A DNA stretch of 64,000 nucleotides, taken from NCBI GenBank assembly GCA_035637455.1, contig DASPXE010000132.1, forward strand, positions 1-64,000. The letters run 5' to 3'. Both the position numbers and the translations under genes were made by a program. This DNA is from 20CM-4-69-16 sp035637455 (GTDB lineage: Bacteria; Gemmatimonadota; Gemmatimonadetes; Gemmatimonadales; GWC2-71-9). The notes under the pieces are model-generated. The model was given only the letters and a program-made list of their open reading frames with translations, ran no database searches and had not been told where the DNA came from. Shown here in pieces: positions 32,535 to 41,036 of the stretch (the stretch's first letter is position 1; every line of letters begins with the position of its first letter).

Positions 32535-35372
32535 ATGCCCTCGTTCTTCGAGCGGGTGCGGGCCGCTCTGGCGGAGAAGGGCTACCAGGTCGAACGCGAG
32601 CTGGGGAGCGGGGGCATGGGGGTCGTCGTATTGGCGCGCCAGGTCTCGCTCGACCGCTTGGTTGCCGTTAAGGTCATCCGTCCCGAACTGCACACCGCCA
32701 TCGCCACAGAGCGCTTCCAGCGTGAAGCGAAGACCCTCGCCCACGTCTCCCATCCCAACATAGTGCCGGTGTACGAGGTCGATGAGACCCCCGATGGCCT
32801 CCCGTACTACACCATGCAGTATCTCGAAGGCGAAACGGTCGCCCATCGCCTGCGGCAAGGACCGCTTCCCGCCAACGAGGTTCGCAAACTCGGCCGCGAT
32901 CTACTCGCCGCGCTCGAGGCCGCACACACCCGTGGCATCGTCCACCGGGACGTGAAGCCGGCGAACGTCTTCATCGTTGCCGGTAGCGCCGTGCTCGTGG
33001 ACTTCGGCATTGCCAAGAGAATTCAGCTACCGGACCTGACGTTGCAGTCCACCGGCGATCCGCTCACCGAGCCGGGCATGAGACCGGGGACGCGCGCGTA
33101 TTGGTCGCCCGAGCAGCTTGGCGGAGCGGAGGCGACGGCGGGCACCGATCTCTACGCGGCGGCGCTTGTGATTTACGAGGCCTACACGGGCCGGCACTGG
33201 CTCGAGGCTCAGCGCTTGGCCCGCGGAGCGTGGTCCGGTGTCCCCCGTCTCGAGGCGCGTGTGCTCAAGCGCGCCCTCGCGTGGAAGCCCGAGGACCGTT
33301 GGCGCGACGCTACTTCGTTCCGGCGTCGGCTGTGGCATGCGCGAGTCTGGCCTTATCAGCGTCGCGTGATCGCGATTGCCATCGGGTGTCTCATACTCGG
33401 AGCGAACTTGCCCGCATGGAGGCTAGTGGTCCTCGGTCGGTTGTCGGACATCTTCGGCTTCCAACGCGGCCCGACGCGAATCCAGATCACACGCTTCGCG
33501 ACCACGAGTTCGCCCGCAGAACGGTGGCTCGGGGATTCGATCTCCTGCGGCTTCGCAGACGCTCTCGGTCGGTATCCGGATCTAGCCGTGCGCGGCCCAT
33601 GCGAACGGCCGTGGGGCCGGTTCCAGCGCAAGACGCGACTCGAGGGAGCGGTGAACGCGACTGGCGACACGATTCGCGTGCGGGCGGGTCCGGCGGGCGG
33701 GCGCTGGCAGGAGCTGGTATCGTTCCCGGCGATGGCCTGGCAGCAGGGCGTCGCGGATCTAGCGGCCGATAGCTTCGATTCTCTGCTCGGTCCGGGTCGA
33801 GCGCTCGAGCCGTCGCTGCCCGCTGCGATCCTGCCCAAGGGCCCCGCGGCTCGGGGGGCGTTCCTCGCAGCGGAGCACCTGTTTGCCCAGGCGCGGTGGG
33901 GTGAAGCGTACGCGGCCTACGGCCGAGCCGCGGCAGCCGACACGACATGCTGGATCTGTGACTGGCGCCACGTCGAAGTGGGACGGTGGCTCAGTCTTCC
34001 TGAAGACAGCGACGAGGTCGCCCGTTACGAGCAGCACCGCAGTCTGTTTCCCGCTCAGTACCAGTGGCTCGTCGACGCTGAGGCACGTCCCCTCGATCAC
34101 CGGATCGCCGACTTGGAGGCCGGGGTCCGCCGCTGGCCGGAGTTCTTCTTCGGGCGGTTCCGCCTCGCCGACGAGCTGTTGCACCGTGGCCCGCTTGTCG
34201 GCCACGCCCGGCGGGAAGCCGTACCGCCGTTCAATGACCTGCTCGAGGGGCGCGCCGACTTCGGCCCTGCGTGGGAGCACCTGGCGTGGCGGGCGATCGC
34301 AGACGGCGACTCGGAGGAGGCGACGCACGCGCTCGTCCAATTGCGTTCCACCGGCCCGTCGAGCGATGCCTTCACCGCCCAGATTCGCGCGCTCCTCGAT
34401 GTCGCCTTCGCCTGGCGTTTCCTGGACTCGGCCCGCGCCCATAGTGTCACGGTGGAGCAAGTTCGCAAAGCGGAGGCCGCGGGCGCCACCGCGCTCGACG
34501 CGGGGGCGCGCTATTTGCCGCACTTCGACGCGCAACTCGGCGCGCTTGAACTCGGGCGGATCCTCGAAGCGCGCCCGCAGCTAGCCCGCTCGGCGCTGCT
34601 CGCGCAGACCTTTGGCGCTCTCGGCCTGGGCCGCGTCGACTCGGCTCTTGCCGTCTTACGCCGGCTCCAGGTCCGCTACGGCGAACGGCGTCTCGCGCTG
34701 TTCGCGGACGAGCTCGAGGCGGTCTGGCTCGCATTCGATCCCGACTCGGCCGGACGCGCGCGGTGGCCTTCGATCCGCGCGTCCCTCGCCGAGCGCGCTG
34801 CGTTGCCGGCGACCGCTCCGGAAGAGCGGCAGCGGGCCGCGTGGATGATCGCCCTCGTCGCCCGGCGGCTGGGCGAGCGGGACGATGCCAGTGTGCACGC
34901 CCTGCTCGCCGATGAGCCGCCGCCCCGTCCCTTGGGCCGACTACTGTCCGCCGTGGAGGCTGCGTCTCGCGGTGATGTGCGTCAGGCGCTGAAGCTGTCA
35001 GAGCCCGCGATTGTCGTGGAGGCAGGAGCGTCCGATCCAGATCCCTTCTTCCGCGCAATGCTGCACCTACTTCGCGCGGAGTGGTACCAAGGTGTCGCTT
35101 CGCGAGAAGGTGCGCGGCGGGAGCTCGTTTGGTACCAGAACTCGGACGTGTACCGCTACCCGGTGGATGAACCCGAGCTCGCCGAAGTGGACTGGGCATT
35201 CGGCGTGCTCGCGCGGTGGCGCGTCGCCCCGTTGCTCGGGGGCGGCGACATCGCGTGCCGGGCATACCGGGACGTGAAGCGACTGTGGGCGAGCGGCGAC
35301 CCGCGCTACCGCACTCGCGCCGACAGCGCCACCCGGCGGCTGACCGAGCTCCACTGCGGAGCTTCGCTATGA
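32535..35372 (+). CDS. Membrane Ser/Thr protein kinase with helical-repeat sensor region
   Basis: PknB-type kinase of 945 residues. Catalytic motifs are complete: glycine loop LGSGGMGVVVLARQ, Lys in VAVKVIRPEL, catalytic loop IVHRDVKPANV, and VDFGIAKR. Substrate-recognition PGTRAYWSPEQL follows. A single membrane helix (VIAIAIGCLILGANLPAW, near residue 285) separates the kinase from an about 640-residue C-terminal region rich in Ala/Arg/Leu helices resembling TPR repeats. The ATG at 32535 gives the standard start (MPSFFERVRAAL). It overlaps the BTAD-AAA regulator as ATGA, so the two are one operon and probably one signalling pathway. A paralogous pair is at 47449-52127. Confidence 0.92.
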   Translation: MPSFFERVRAALAEKGYQVERELGSGGMGVVVLARQVSLDRLVAVKVIRPELHTAIATERFQREAKTLAHVSHPNIVPVYEVDETPDGLPYYTMQYLEGETVAHRLRQGPLPANEVRKLGRDLLAALEAAHTRGIVHRDVKPANVFIVAGSAVLVDFGIAKRIQLPDLTLQSTGDPLTEPGMRPGTRAYWSPEQLGGAEATAGTDLYAAALVIYEAYTGRHWLEAQRLARGAWSGVPRLEARVLKRALAWKPEDRWRDATSFRRRLWHARVWPYQRRVIAIAIGCLILGANLPAWRLVVLGRLSDIFGFQRGPTRIQITRFATTSSPAERWLGDSISCGFADALGRYPDLAVRGPCERPWGRFQRKTRLEGAVNATGDTIRVRAGPAGGRWQELVSFPAMAWQQGVADLAADSFDSLLGPGRALEPSLPAAILPKGPAARGAFLAAEHLFAQARWGEAYAAYGRAAAADTTCWICDWRHVEVGRWLSLPEDSDEVARYEQHRSLFPAQYQWLVDAEARPLDHRIADLEAGVRRWPEFFFGRFRLADELLHRGPLVGHARREAVPPFNDLLEGRADFGPAWEHLAWRAIADGDSEEATHALVQLRSTGPSSDAFTAQIRALLDVAFAWRFLDSARAHSVTVEQVRKAEAAGATALDAGARYLPHFDAQLGALELGRILEARPQLARSALLAQTFGALGLGRVDSALAVLRRLQVRYGERRLALFADELEAVWLAFDPDSAGRARWPSIRASLAERAALPATAPEERQRAAWMIALVARRLGERDDASVHALLADEPPPRPLGRLLSAVEAASRGDVRQALKLSEPAIVVEAGASDPDPFFRAMLHLLRAEWYQGVASREGARRELVWYQNSDVYRYPVDEPELAEVDWAFGVLARWRVAPLLGGGDIACRAYRDVKRLWASGDPRYRTRADSATRRLTELHCGASL

Positions 35373-37243
35373 TCGTGTGCCGCGTCCTCGGCCCCGTGGA
35401 GGTGAGTGTGGACGGCGCGGGCGCGCCGCCCGAGCTCCTGTGGCGCAAGAACCTCGCGCTCCTCGTGTACCTCGCACGCTCGCCGAAGCGCGCCCGGACC
35501 CGTGAGCATCTGCTCGGGCTGCTGTGGGCTGAGAAGCTGGAGAAGGACGCGCGCCATTCGCTCAACGAGGCAGTGCGGATCCTGCGCCGCTACCTCGGTG
35601 AAGGCGGGCTCACCTCGGACACCAACCAAGTGCGCCTCGGCGCGGGTGCCGTCGAGCTCGATATCGATCGGCTCGAAGCGCTCGTGGCCGGGCGGGACTA
35701 CGCGGCCGCCGCCGCGCTCGTCAGCGGAGAGTTCCTCGAGGGCTTCAGCGTCCCGGGCGCGTCGGGGCTCGACGACTGGGTCGCCGCGGAACGGACGTTC
35801 TGGCGCAGCCGTTCCGTGGACGCGCTGCTCCACCGCGTCGACGAGCTGCTCCGGGCGGGAAGCGTCACGGCCGCACAAGACGTGGCCCAGCGGGCGCTCG
35901 GGCTCGAGCGCAGCTCCGACGCGGCCGTGCGGGCGGTCATGTGCTGCCTCGCGCTCACGGGAGACCGGGCGGGCGCGCTCACCCACTTCGACGAATTCGC
36001 GGCGCGCCTCCAATCCGACGTGGGCACCGAGCCTGATGCGGACACGAAGGCGCTCGCGGAGCGGATCCGGCGGGAGCGGGTATGGCGGCTACCCGCCCGC
36101 CCGCGCCCGGGCGCGGACGTCGCCGCGACGGCCCAACGCTCGCCGCTGGTGGGGCGCGCCGCTGAGCTGGAGCGGCTGCTCGACGCGTGGGCGTCGTGTC
36201 GGCGGGAGCGGCGGCCCGCCGTGGCGATCGTCGAAGGAGACGCAGGCGCTGGGAAGACCCGGTTGGCCGAGGAACTGATGGATCGGGCGCGCCTCGACGG
36301 GGCGGCGACCGCGGCGGTGCGCGCCGTGGAAGCGGACATGCACGATCCCTGGAGCGGGGTGCACGGCATCGCGCGGGGCGGCCTGCTCGAGGCGCCCGGT
36401 GTGGCAGGGGCGGCCCCGCCCTCGCTCACCGCGCTCCGGGCCATGGGCGCTGCGGCGGAGCCAGTGGGCCGCGCGCTGAGCGAAGTGCTGCGCGCGATCT
36501 CGGACGAGCAGCCGGTGCTCGTGCTGGTGGATGACGCGCAGTGGGTCGACCGCGAATCATTGCTCGCGCTCGGTGCTGTCGCCCGCGATCTCACGGCGGC
36601 CCCGCTCTTCCTCCTCTTCACGATCACGGCCCAGCCGCCCCGCGCCGAACTCGACGCGCTGCGGGTGCGGATCGGGCGCGAGCTGCTAGGGGCCGCGGTG
36701 CGGCTCGAATCGCTGTCCGGCGACGCGCTGCGCGCGCTGGCGCGCTGGGCGCTGCCCGGCTACAGCGACGTGGAGCTCGACCGCGTGACGCGACGCGTGG
36801 CAACCGATTCGGCGGGCATCCCGCTGCTCGCGGTCGAGCTGTTGCGGGCGGTGGCGGTGGGCCTCGACCTGCGGGACTCGCACGGCGCCTGGCCGGAGCC
36901 GTTCCGCACCTTCGATCAGACCATGCCGGGCGACCTCCCGGACGCCGTGGTGGCCGCCATCCGCATGGGCTTCCGGCGCTTCACGACGGAAGCGCAGCGC
37001 GTGCTACAGGTCGCGGCAGTGCTGGGCGGGCGCGTCGCGACAGCGCGGTTGGCCCGCGGGTCGGGGCTCGACGCCGACGCCCTTGCTGCGGCGCTGGACG
37101 AGCTCGAGTGGCAGCACTGGCTGACCGTCGAGCCGCGCGGCTACGCGTTCGTCGCCCGGATCATGCGCGACGTGGTGGAGCGCGATATGGTGACCCCGGG
37201 GCAGCGGCAGCGCATTCTCGACGCGGCGGACCCAGCCGGCTGA
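35369..37243 (+). CDS. BTAD-domain AAA/NTPase transcriptional regulator (SARP/LuxR-MalT-like), first copy
   Basis: A 624-residue regulator. The N-terminal about 100 residues are a winged-helix-like segment (LWRKNLALLVYLARSP, TREHLLGLLWAEK), followed by a bacterial transcriptional activator domain (VDALLHRVDELLRAG through DVGTEPDADTKALAERIR). An NTPase domain begins with SPLVGRAAELERLLDAW, Walker A GDAGAGKT and Walker B VLVLVDDAQWVD. There is no LuxR-type HTH at the C-terminus, so DNA binding must rest on the N-terminal part. It overlaps the kinase gene by four bases, suggesting phosphorylation or coupled control (inference). Closely similar to the gene at 50229. Confidence 0.88.
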   Translation: MIVCRVLGPVEVSVDGAGAPPELLWRKNLALLVYLARSPKRARTREHLLGLLWAEKLEKDARHSLNEAVRILRRYLGEGGLTSDTNQVRLGAGAVELDIDRLEALVAGRDYAAAAALVSGEFLEGFSVPGASGLDDWVAAERTFWRSRSVDALLHRVDELLRAGSVTAAQDVAQRALGLERSSDAAVRAVMCCLALTGDRAGALTHFDEFAARLQSDVGTEPDADTKALAERIRRERVWRLPARPRPGADVAATAQRSPLVGRAAELERLLDAWASCRRERRPAVAIVEGDAGAGKTRLAEELMDRARLDGAATAAVRAVEADMHDPWSGVHGIARGGLLEAPGVAGAAPPSLTALRAMGAAAEPVGRALSEVLRAISDEQPVLVLVDDAQWVDRESLLALGAVARDLTAAPLFLLFTITAQPPRAELDALRVRIGRELLGAAVRLESLSGDALRALARWALPGYSDVELDRVTRRVATDSAGIPLLAVELLRAVAVGLDLRDSHGAWPEPFRTFDQTMPGDLPDAVVAAIRMGFRRFTTEAQRVLQVAAVLGGRVATARLARGSGLDADALAAALDELEWQHWLTVEPRGYAFVARIMRDVVERDMVTPGQRQRILDAADPAG

Positions 37244-37260
37244 CGTGCGTCTGGCCCGGA

Positions 37261-37291
37261 CCCGTCCCGGCGCGTAGTATTGCGGGACGGG
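37261..37291 (+). terminator. Hairpin after the first BTAD regulator
   Basis: CCCGTCCCG (37261-37269) pairs with CGGGACGGG (37283-37291) around a 13-base loop. No T-run follows, so it is a weak or Rho-assisted terminator candidate between the regulator operon and the DUF4956 gene. Confidence 0.5.
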
Positions 37292-37355
37292 GGTGCGGCC
37301 CCCGCCCAGGGGCGCTTGACCCGCGCTTGCGACCGGGCGCCTAGAAGGAGCGCGT

Positions 37356-38411
37356 ATGGTGCGCATGTGGCAGTCCCCGTTCGTGCGGTTGGCGGCCTAT
37401 TACGTTCTCCTGAGCGTCGCCGTGTCGCTGCTCATCCGGGTCTTCCCACAGATCGTCGATCTGTTCGACGCATTCCAGAAGCTCTCACCGATTCACGGCA
37501 CCGGTGGGAGGAAGGACGCCCTTGAGCAGGCCGCCAGCACGCCGGGAGTTGCGAGCCTCGGCTCGGCGAACCTCGCCCTCATCACGTTCTTCTCGATGCT
37601 CGGGGCGTTGGCGCTCGTCCTGCCCGTCGCCTGGGTCTACATAATCACGAAGCAGCATCGGGGCTACGACCAGTCGGTGGTGCAGACGGTGATCGTGCTC
37701 CCGATGACGGTTGCCGGCACTTTGATCCTGGTGCAAAACAGCATCGCGCTGGCGTTCGCGCTCGGCGGCATCGTGGCGGCGATCCGCTTCCGCAATACGC
37801 TGAAGGATACCAAGGATGTCGTCTACATCTATCTCGCCCTCGGAGTCGGGCTCGCCGCCGGGGTGTTCGCCCCCGTGGTGTCGGCCGTGATGTCTTTGAT
37901 GTTCAACATCACGGTGCTTTCCCTGTGGAAGCTCAATGTCGGGAACATCTACGCGGACCAGGCGTTGGCCGGGCGGCTTCGGCTCGGTCAGGCGATTGTG
38001 GCTCCGCGCGCGCACACCGGCGAGTATCAGGTCATCGGCGACCCCGAGATGTTGCGGGCGTTGGCACCGCAGGAATTCGAGAAGGTAGCGGCGGCGTCGG
38101 ACCGCCTGCGTCGCTACATCGAGGATCGCTCCAAAGGTAAGAAGCGGCTGTTTAACACTCTGCTGCTCGTTCACACCACCATGCTGGAACCGGCGCAGCA
38201 GGCCGTCGAAGCGGTGCTCGATCAACTCGCCAAGCGCTGGGAGCTCCGGGAGGTGCTTCCTGCCGGCGACGGCAAATCCACGCTCGAATACTTGGTGCGG
38301 CTTGCGAAGGACGCGCCCCCCGCCCCGCTGCTCGACGCAGTGAAAGCGCGCGGCGCGCCCCACGTGATCGCCGCCGAATACCGCTCGTTGCGCGGGCTCG
38401 GAAACGAGTAG
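37356..38411 (+). CDS. DUF4956 membrane protein
   Basis: A 351-residue protein with four predicted helices in the first half (for example LAAYYVLLSVAVSLLIRVFP, LALITFFSMLGALALVLPVAWVYI, and LAFALGGIVAAIRFRNTLKDTKDVVYIYLALGVGLAAG) and a soluble C-terminal domain. The segment GGIVAAIRFRNTLKDTKD is the family hallmark. DUF4956 proteins are frequent neighbours of polyphosphate polymerases of the VTC/tunnel fold and CotH-type kinases in other bacteria. Here the downstream genes are functional analogues of both: kinase-like barrel fusions and a CYTH-PPK1 fusion. RBS AAGGAG precedes the ATG. Function unknown; a membrane partner in polyphosphate synthesis or export is plausible. Confidence 0.85.
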   Translation: MVRMWQSPFVRLAAYYVLLSVAVSLLIRVFPQIVDLFDAFQKLSPIHGTGGRKDALEQAASTPGVASLGSANLALITFFSMLGALALVLPVAWVYIITKQHRGYDQSVVQTVIVLPMTVAGTLILVQNSIALAFALGGIVAAIRFRNTLKDTKDVVYIYLALGVGLAAGVFAPVVSAVMSLMFNITVLSLWKLNVGNIYADQALAGRLRLGQAIVAPRAHTGEYQVIGDPEMLRALAPQEFEKVAAASDRLRRYIEDRSKGKKRLFNTLLLVHTTMLEPAQQAVEAVLDQLAKRWELREVLPAGDGKSTLEYLVRLAKDAPPAPLLDAVKARGAPHVIAAEYRSLRGLGNE

Positions 38412-38424
38412 CGAGACGTGACCG

Positions 38425-41034
38425 ATGCCGCCCGCCACGCCTCCGAGTGAACGGAGCTGGGTTTGCGCGGCGCTCGTCGCCGCGGGCGGCCTCGCGCCGG
38501 GACCGACCACAGGGCAGGGCGGCGCGAGCCCGCCGCCTCCGCCGCGCACGGTCACCGTCACCGCCGGTCCTGAGTATCGGGCCGGGTGGCTGCATCAGGT
38601 GCTGTTCGGCCGCCACTACCGTGATCTCTGGATCACGCCGATCCACGTCGAGTTGCTCGACCTCGGAGCCTTCGCCGGCGGCCTGACTCCGCTGCGGCGC
38701 GGCGGTGGTGCTCAGACGCGCGCGCTCCGCCTCGCCGGCGCCGACGGCCGCGAATACGTGTTTCGCTCCGTGAACAAACATCCAAGCTGGCTGCCCGCCG
38801 ACCTGCGCGAGACGATCGCCGAGCGCGTGGTCCGCGACCAGATCAGCGTGCTGCATCCGGGCGCGGCTTTGGTCGCGGCTCCCCTGCTCGAGGCGGCGGG
38901 CGTGCTGCACGTCCAGCCGTACCTCGTCGTGTTGCCGGACGATCCTCGGCTCGGCGACTTCCGCCCGGAGTTCGCCGGCATGCTGGGGATCCTCGAGGAG
39001 CGCCCGCGTGAAGGACCGGGCGGGGCGAGCGGGTTCGCAGACGCGAGCGACGTGGCGGGCACGGAGCGACTGCTTGACCTGCGGCGGAGCAGCTCGCGTG
39101 AGCGCGTGGATTCCCGCGCGTTCCTCGCGGCGCGCTTGCTCGACCTCCTGCTCGGCGATGGCGATCGCCATGCCGATCAATGGCGGTGGGCCCGCTTCGA
39201 CGAAACGGACGGCCACGTGTGGCGGCCGATCCCGCGCGACCGCGACGAAGCGTTCTCGCGCTTCGACGGTCTGTTGCCGCGGCTCGCGCGCGTCAGCCAC
39301 CCGGATCTGGTGGGTTTCGGGTACGACTACGGCAGCGTCTACGGGCTGAGTTGGCGCGCCGAAGATCTCGACCGACGCTTTCTGACCGATCTCGACCGAC
39401 CGGTGTGGGACTCCATCGCCCATGCGATGCAGGCGCGCCTGACCGACTCGGTGATCGACCTCGCCGTCGGGCGTCTACCTTCCGAGTACCACCGCGGCGA
39501 CGCGGCTGACCTGGCACGCGCGCTGAAGCACCGGCGGGACAAATTGGCGGCCGCGGCGGGCGAGCTGTACAGGTTGCTCGCGGCCGACGTCGATATCGAG
39601 ACCACGGACCACCCGGAGCTCATCGCCGTCGAGCGACGCGCCGATGGCCGCGTCACCGTGCGCCTGGCACGGCGCCCGAAGGTGCCGGCGGCACCGACCG
39701 CAGCGCCCTACTTTGTGCGCACGTTCGATCGCGCCGAGACAAAGGAGATCCGCCTATATCTCCGGGGCAGTGACGATCGCGTGACGATCTCGGGCGCGGC
39801 GACCCGGAGTATCCTCGTGAGAGTGATCAGCGATACGGGACGCGCGGAGGTGGTGGATTCCTCGCGGGTCGCCGGGCGTGGACGGTCGACCCGCGTGTAC
39901 GACGGCAGCCGCGGTGCGACGTGGATCGTGGCGGGACCGACCACGGCAGTCGACCATCGACCCCCGGTTCCCCGACAGCGGCCCGACGTGTTCCACGCCC
40001 AGCCGCGAGACCAAGGACGTGCCTGGGCGCCGTGGACCTGGATCAGTATCCAGCCGGACGTCGGGGTGATCGTGGGCGGTGGGGCCACGCTGCGCCGCTA
40101 CGGCTTCCGCCGCTTCCCCTACCAGTCGTCGATGAGCTTTCGCCTGGGCTTCGCGACCGGCGCGGGAAAATTCGGGGTGGCGTACGCGGGCGACTTTCGG
40201 ACGGCAGGCGCCGCGCGCGTGGCCGTGCGCGCGGACTGGTCGGGGTTCGACGTCGTGCGGTTCTACGGCTTCGGCAACGAGACGCGGGACACGGGCTCGA
40301 CCGACTTCTATAAGGTGAAGCAGCAGCAGTATCTCGTCGCGCCCTCCCTGGTGCTGGCGTTGGGGCGCCGCACGGAGCTGACAGTCGGCCCCCTCGTGAA
40401 ATACGCGTTCACCGATCTCCTGCCCGGCACGTTCGTCGACACGAGACGGCCGTACGGAATCGGGAGCTGGGGGCAGGTGGGAGTGCAGGCCGGTTTGCGC
40501 ATCGACACGCGCGACCGGGCCACGAACGCCACTCGCGGCGTGCTGCTCACGGTGGGCGGCAGCGCCTACCCGACATTTTGGGACGTGACCGCCCCGTTTC
40601 AGGAAGCGCACGCCGAGGCGGCGACCTACCTCACGGCGGCGATGCCGACGCGCCCCACGTTGGCGGTGCGAGTCGCCGGCAAGAGAGTGTGGGGGAGCTT
40701 TCCGTTCCACGAGGCGGCGTTCGTCGGCGGGGCCGGCACGGTCCGTGGCTACAGCGAGCACCGCTTCGCCGGCGACGCAGGCCTGTACGCGAATGTCGAG
40801 CTCCGTTTCCGACTGGCGCGGCCCTCCCTCGTCGTCCCTGGCGACTTCGGCGCGTTCGGGCTGGTGGACGCGGGGCGCGTGTACGTCTCCGGGGAGCCGT
40901 CGGACCGCTGGCACGCCGCCGCCGGCGGTGGGCTGTGGTTCGCGCCCTTGAGCGCCTCCAACACGCTGAGTGTCGCCGTGGCCCGCAGTCCGGGGCGGAC
41001 CGCGATCTACCTCCGGCTCGGGTTCGCGTTCTGA
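38425..41034 (+). CDS. Secreted kinase-like domain fused to BamA/D15-type outer-membrane barrel, copy 1
   Basis: An 869-residue protein with a poor N-terminal signal (VCAALVAAGGLAPG). Residues 45-400 resemble an atypical secretory kinase fold: a glycine/Lys element (LRRGGGAQTRALRLAG then VFRSVNKHP, Lys118), a catalytic-loop-like GDGDRHADQWRW (DRH 247-249), and a metal-loop-like IPRDRDEAF (Asp272/Asp274). This pattern matches HipA/FAM20/CotH-like kinases by eye only. A short beta-rich linker (RLYLRGSDDRVTISGA) follows. The last about 350 residues are an Omp85/surface-antigen barrel (FYGFGNETRDTG, GGAGTVRGYSEHRF) ending in an aromatic Phe. Tandem with a paralogue; 13 bases after DUF4956. Confidence 0.72.
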   Translation: MPPATPPSERSWVCAALVAAGGLAPGPTTGQGGASPPPPPRTVTVTAGPEYRAGWLHQVLFGRHYRDLWITPIHVELLDLGAFAGGLTPLRRGGGAQTRALRLAGADGREYVFRSVNKHPSWLPADLRETIAERVVRDQISVLHPGAALVAAPLLEAAGVLHVQPYLVVLPDDPRLGDFRPEFAGMLGILEERPREGPGGASGFADASDVAGTERLLDLRRSSSRERVDSRAFLAARLLDLLLGDGDRHADQWRWARFDETDGHVWRPIPRDRDEAFSRFDGLLPRLARVSHPDLVGFGYDYGSVYGLSWRAEDLDRRFLTDLDRPVWDSIAHAMQARLTDSVIDLAVGRLPSEYHRGDAADLARALKHRRDKLAAAAGELYRLLAADVDIETTDHPELIAVERRADGRVTVRLARRPKVPAAPTAAPYFVRTFDRAETKEIRLYLRGSDDRVTISGAATRSILVRVISDTGRAEVVDSSRVAGRGRSTRVYDGSRGATWIVAGPTTAVDHRPPVPRQRPDVFHAQPRDQGRAWAPWTWISIQPDVGVIVGGGATLRRYGFRRFPYQSSMSFRLGFATGAGKFGVAYAGDFRTAGAARVAVRADWSGFDVVRFYGFGNETRDTGSTDFYKVKQQQYLVAPSLVLALGRRTELTVGPLVKYAFTDLLPGTFVDTRRPYGIGSWGQVGVQAGLRIDTRDRATNATRGVLLTVGGSAYPTFWDVTAPFQEAHAEAATYLTAAMPTRPTLAVRVAGKRVWGSFPFHEAAFVGGAGTVRGYSEHRFAGDAGLYANVELRFRLARPSLVVPGDFGAFGLVDAGRVYVSGEPSDRWHAAAGGGLWFAPLSASNTLSVAVARSPGRTAIYLRLGFAF

Positions 41035-41036
41035 TC

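Noticed and set aside
37316..37344. TTGACC-N17-GCCTAG as promoter of the DUF4956 gene
   Set aside because: The -10 hexamer matches poorly; not reported as a feature.
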